A DNA stretch of 64,000 nucleotides, taken from NCBI GenBank assembly GCA_016125045.1, contig WGML01000002.1:124001-188000 (forward strand), in the 5' to 3' direction. Source of the DNA: a bacterium. GTDB lineage: Bacteria > Pseudomonadota > Alphaproteobacteria > Caulobacterales > Hyphomonadaceae. Below, one piece after another: positions 63,225-64,000 of this stretch. The translations under genes were made by a program, and so were the position numbers. The stretch's first letter is position 1, and every line of letters starts with the position of its first letter. The notes below the pieces were generated by a model that was not told the origin of the DNA, did no database searches, and saw only the letters and a program-made list of their open reading frames with translations.

Positions 63225-64000
63225 TCAGGCCGGCTCCGGTTCCGGGCCGCCAAAGCCGCCTTCCGCTTCGGGGGTCCCGCGCGGCTTCTTCGTGATGACG
63301 GGAACCGCCGAGGTCGGACCCGGATCGACATCATCCGGACGGTCGGGCTTCTGGCCCTTCAGAAGATTCGAGATCTCCTCGCCGGTGAGCGTCTCGTATT
63401 CGAGCAGACCGTTCGCGATCGCTTCCCAGTCGGAGCGCTTTTCCGTCAGGATGCGCCGGGCGCTGGTCATCCCGTCGACGACGAGTTTGCGCACCTCCTC
63501 CTCGATCCGTTGCGATGTTTCCTCTGAGACGTGCGAGGAACGCACAAGCTGCTGGCCAAGGAACACCTCGCCCTGGTCGTCCGCATAGTCGATCGGCCCG
63601 ACCGCATCGGAGAAGCCCCACCGCGTCACCATCGCGCGGGCGAGCCGCGTCGCCTGCTGGATGTCGGAGGCCGCGCCGGCGGTGACATTGTCGTCGCCGA
63701 ATTTGAGTTCTTCGGCCACGCGTCCGCCCATCAGGATCGCCAGGCGGGAGATCATCTCCACCTTCGACATGGAGAGTTTGTCGTTCTCGGGCAGCTGCAT
63801 CACCATGCCGAGCGCGCGGCCCCGGGGGATGATGGTCGCCTTGTGGACGGGGTCGGACGCCGGGACGTTGATCGCCACAACCGCGTGGCCGGCCTCATGC
63901 CATGCGGTGAGTTCCTTCTCCTTCTGCGACATGACCATGGACTTGCGCTCAGGTCCCATCATGACCTTGTCTTTGGCGTCCTCGAACTCACGCATGCCCA
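63225..64000 (-). CDS. ftsH: ATP-dependent zinc metalloprotease FtsH, C-terminal part
   Basis: The last 258 or so residues of the membrane-bound protease that degrades unfolded and regulatory membrane proteins. The zinc site HEAGH and the downstream peptidase helices ([23 protein letters not shown]) are present. The C-terminal tail is acidic and Pro-rich. The AAA and transmembrane parts lie beyond the end of the window. Confidence 0.96.
   Translation of the reverse strand, partial: GMREFEDAKDKVMMGPERKSMVMSQKEKELTAWHEAGHAVVAINVPASDPVHKATIIPRGRALGMVMQLPENDKLSMSKVEMISRLAILMGGRVAEELKFGDDNVTAGAASDIQQATRLARAMVTRWGFSDAVGPIDYADDQGEVFLGQQLVRSSHVSEETSQRIEEEVRKLVVDGMTSARRILTEKRSDWEAIANGLLEYETLTGEEISNLLKGQKPDRPDDVDPGPTSAVPVITKKPRGTPEAEGGFGGPEPEPA

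Noticed and set aside
1-64000. tRNA or rRNA genes, CRISPR arrays, insertion sequences, prophage or attachment sites
   Set aside because: None found on reading either strand; gene order, composition and overlaps are continuous, with no transposase or integrase-like protein.

Overview
The window is a 64-kb, GC-rich, densely coded stretch of a Gram-negative chromosome, most likely from an alphaproteobacterium. The evidence is indirect: many lipoproteins with alphaproteobacterial-style operons, a TonB-dependent receptor of the Caulobacter/Xanthomonas type, an Anbu proteasome homologue, NodT-like efflux, a full phn C-P lyase set with the alphaproteobacterial extras (DUF1045, hexapeptide transferase), and frequent GTG/TTG starts with 4-base stop/start overlaps. 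The order is not determined. No rRNA, tRNA, CRISPR array, insertion sequence or phage gene was seen; composition looks uniform.

Layout. 1-9.2 kb: end of an AcuI/YhdH-type reductase, a PvdQ-like Ntn acylase, a lipoprotein joining cytochrome c to a PQQ propeller, a DUF1080 lipoprotein, a 41-residue membrane protein behind a sigma-54-like promoter, and a GMC oxidoreductase with a Tat-exported small subunit (a candidate 3-keto-glycoside system), then OsmC. 9.6-15.6 kb: RND adaptor and pump, a solitary Anbu peptidase, a methyltransferase. 15.8-17.8 kb: an unusual thioredoxin/cytochrome c/copper-monooxygenase/EF-hand lipoprotein. 17.9-27.2 kb: a galactoside cluster (galT, galK, GH42, GH36, aldose epimerase, DUF1428, SSS symporter) with no visible regulator.

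28.6-48.7 kb is the main accessory theme: phosphonate uptake and C-P lyase. A first block holds phnD, a second divergent binding protein, phnE and phnE, then a reversed PfkB kinase, then phnC, a hexapeptide transferase and phnN. Facing it is the tightly overlapped operon phnG-H-I-J-K-L-M followed by a DUF1045 2H phosphoesterase, a FlaR-like P-loop kinase and a DUF6886-like protein. phnF is divergent from phnG, with a GTTGyC-N5-GrCAAC palindrome between them. Downstream of phnF is a second phnM coupled to an EEP-family phosphodiesterase, an ABC exporter and a GST-fold protein. No PhnP-type metallo-hydrolase is visible, so the cyclic phosphodiester intermediate must be opened by another enzyme; the 2H phosphoesterase and the EEP protein are the local candidates.

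48.9-64 kb: TonB-dependent receptor, TetR regulator divergent from a complete OMF-adaptor-RND efflux operon, a serine beta-lactamase-fold lipoprotein, a carboxymuconolactone decarboxylase-family protein, a 3-hydroxyacyl-CoA dehydrogenase without the hydratase half, a small unknown protein, a subclass B3 metallo-beta-lactamase, and the C-terminal part of FtsH running off the end.
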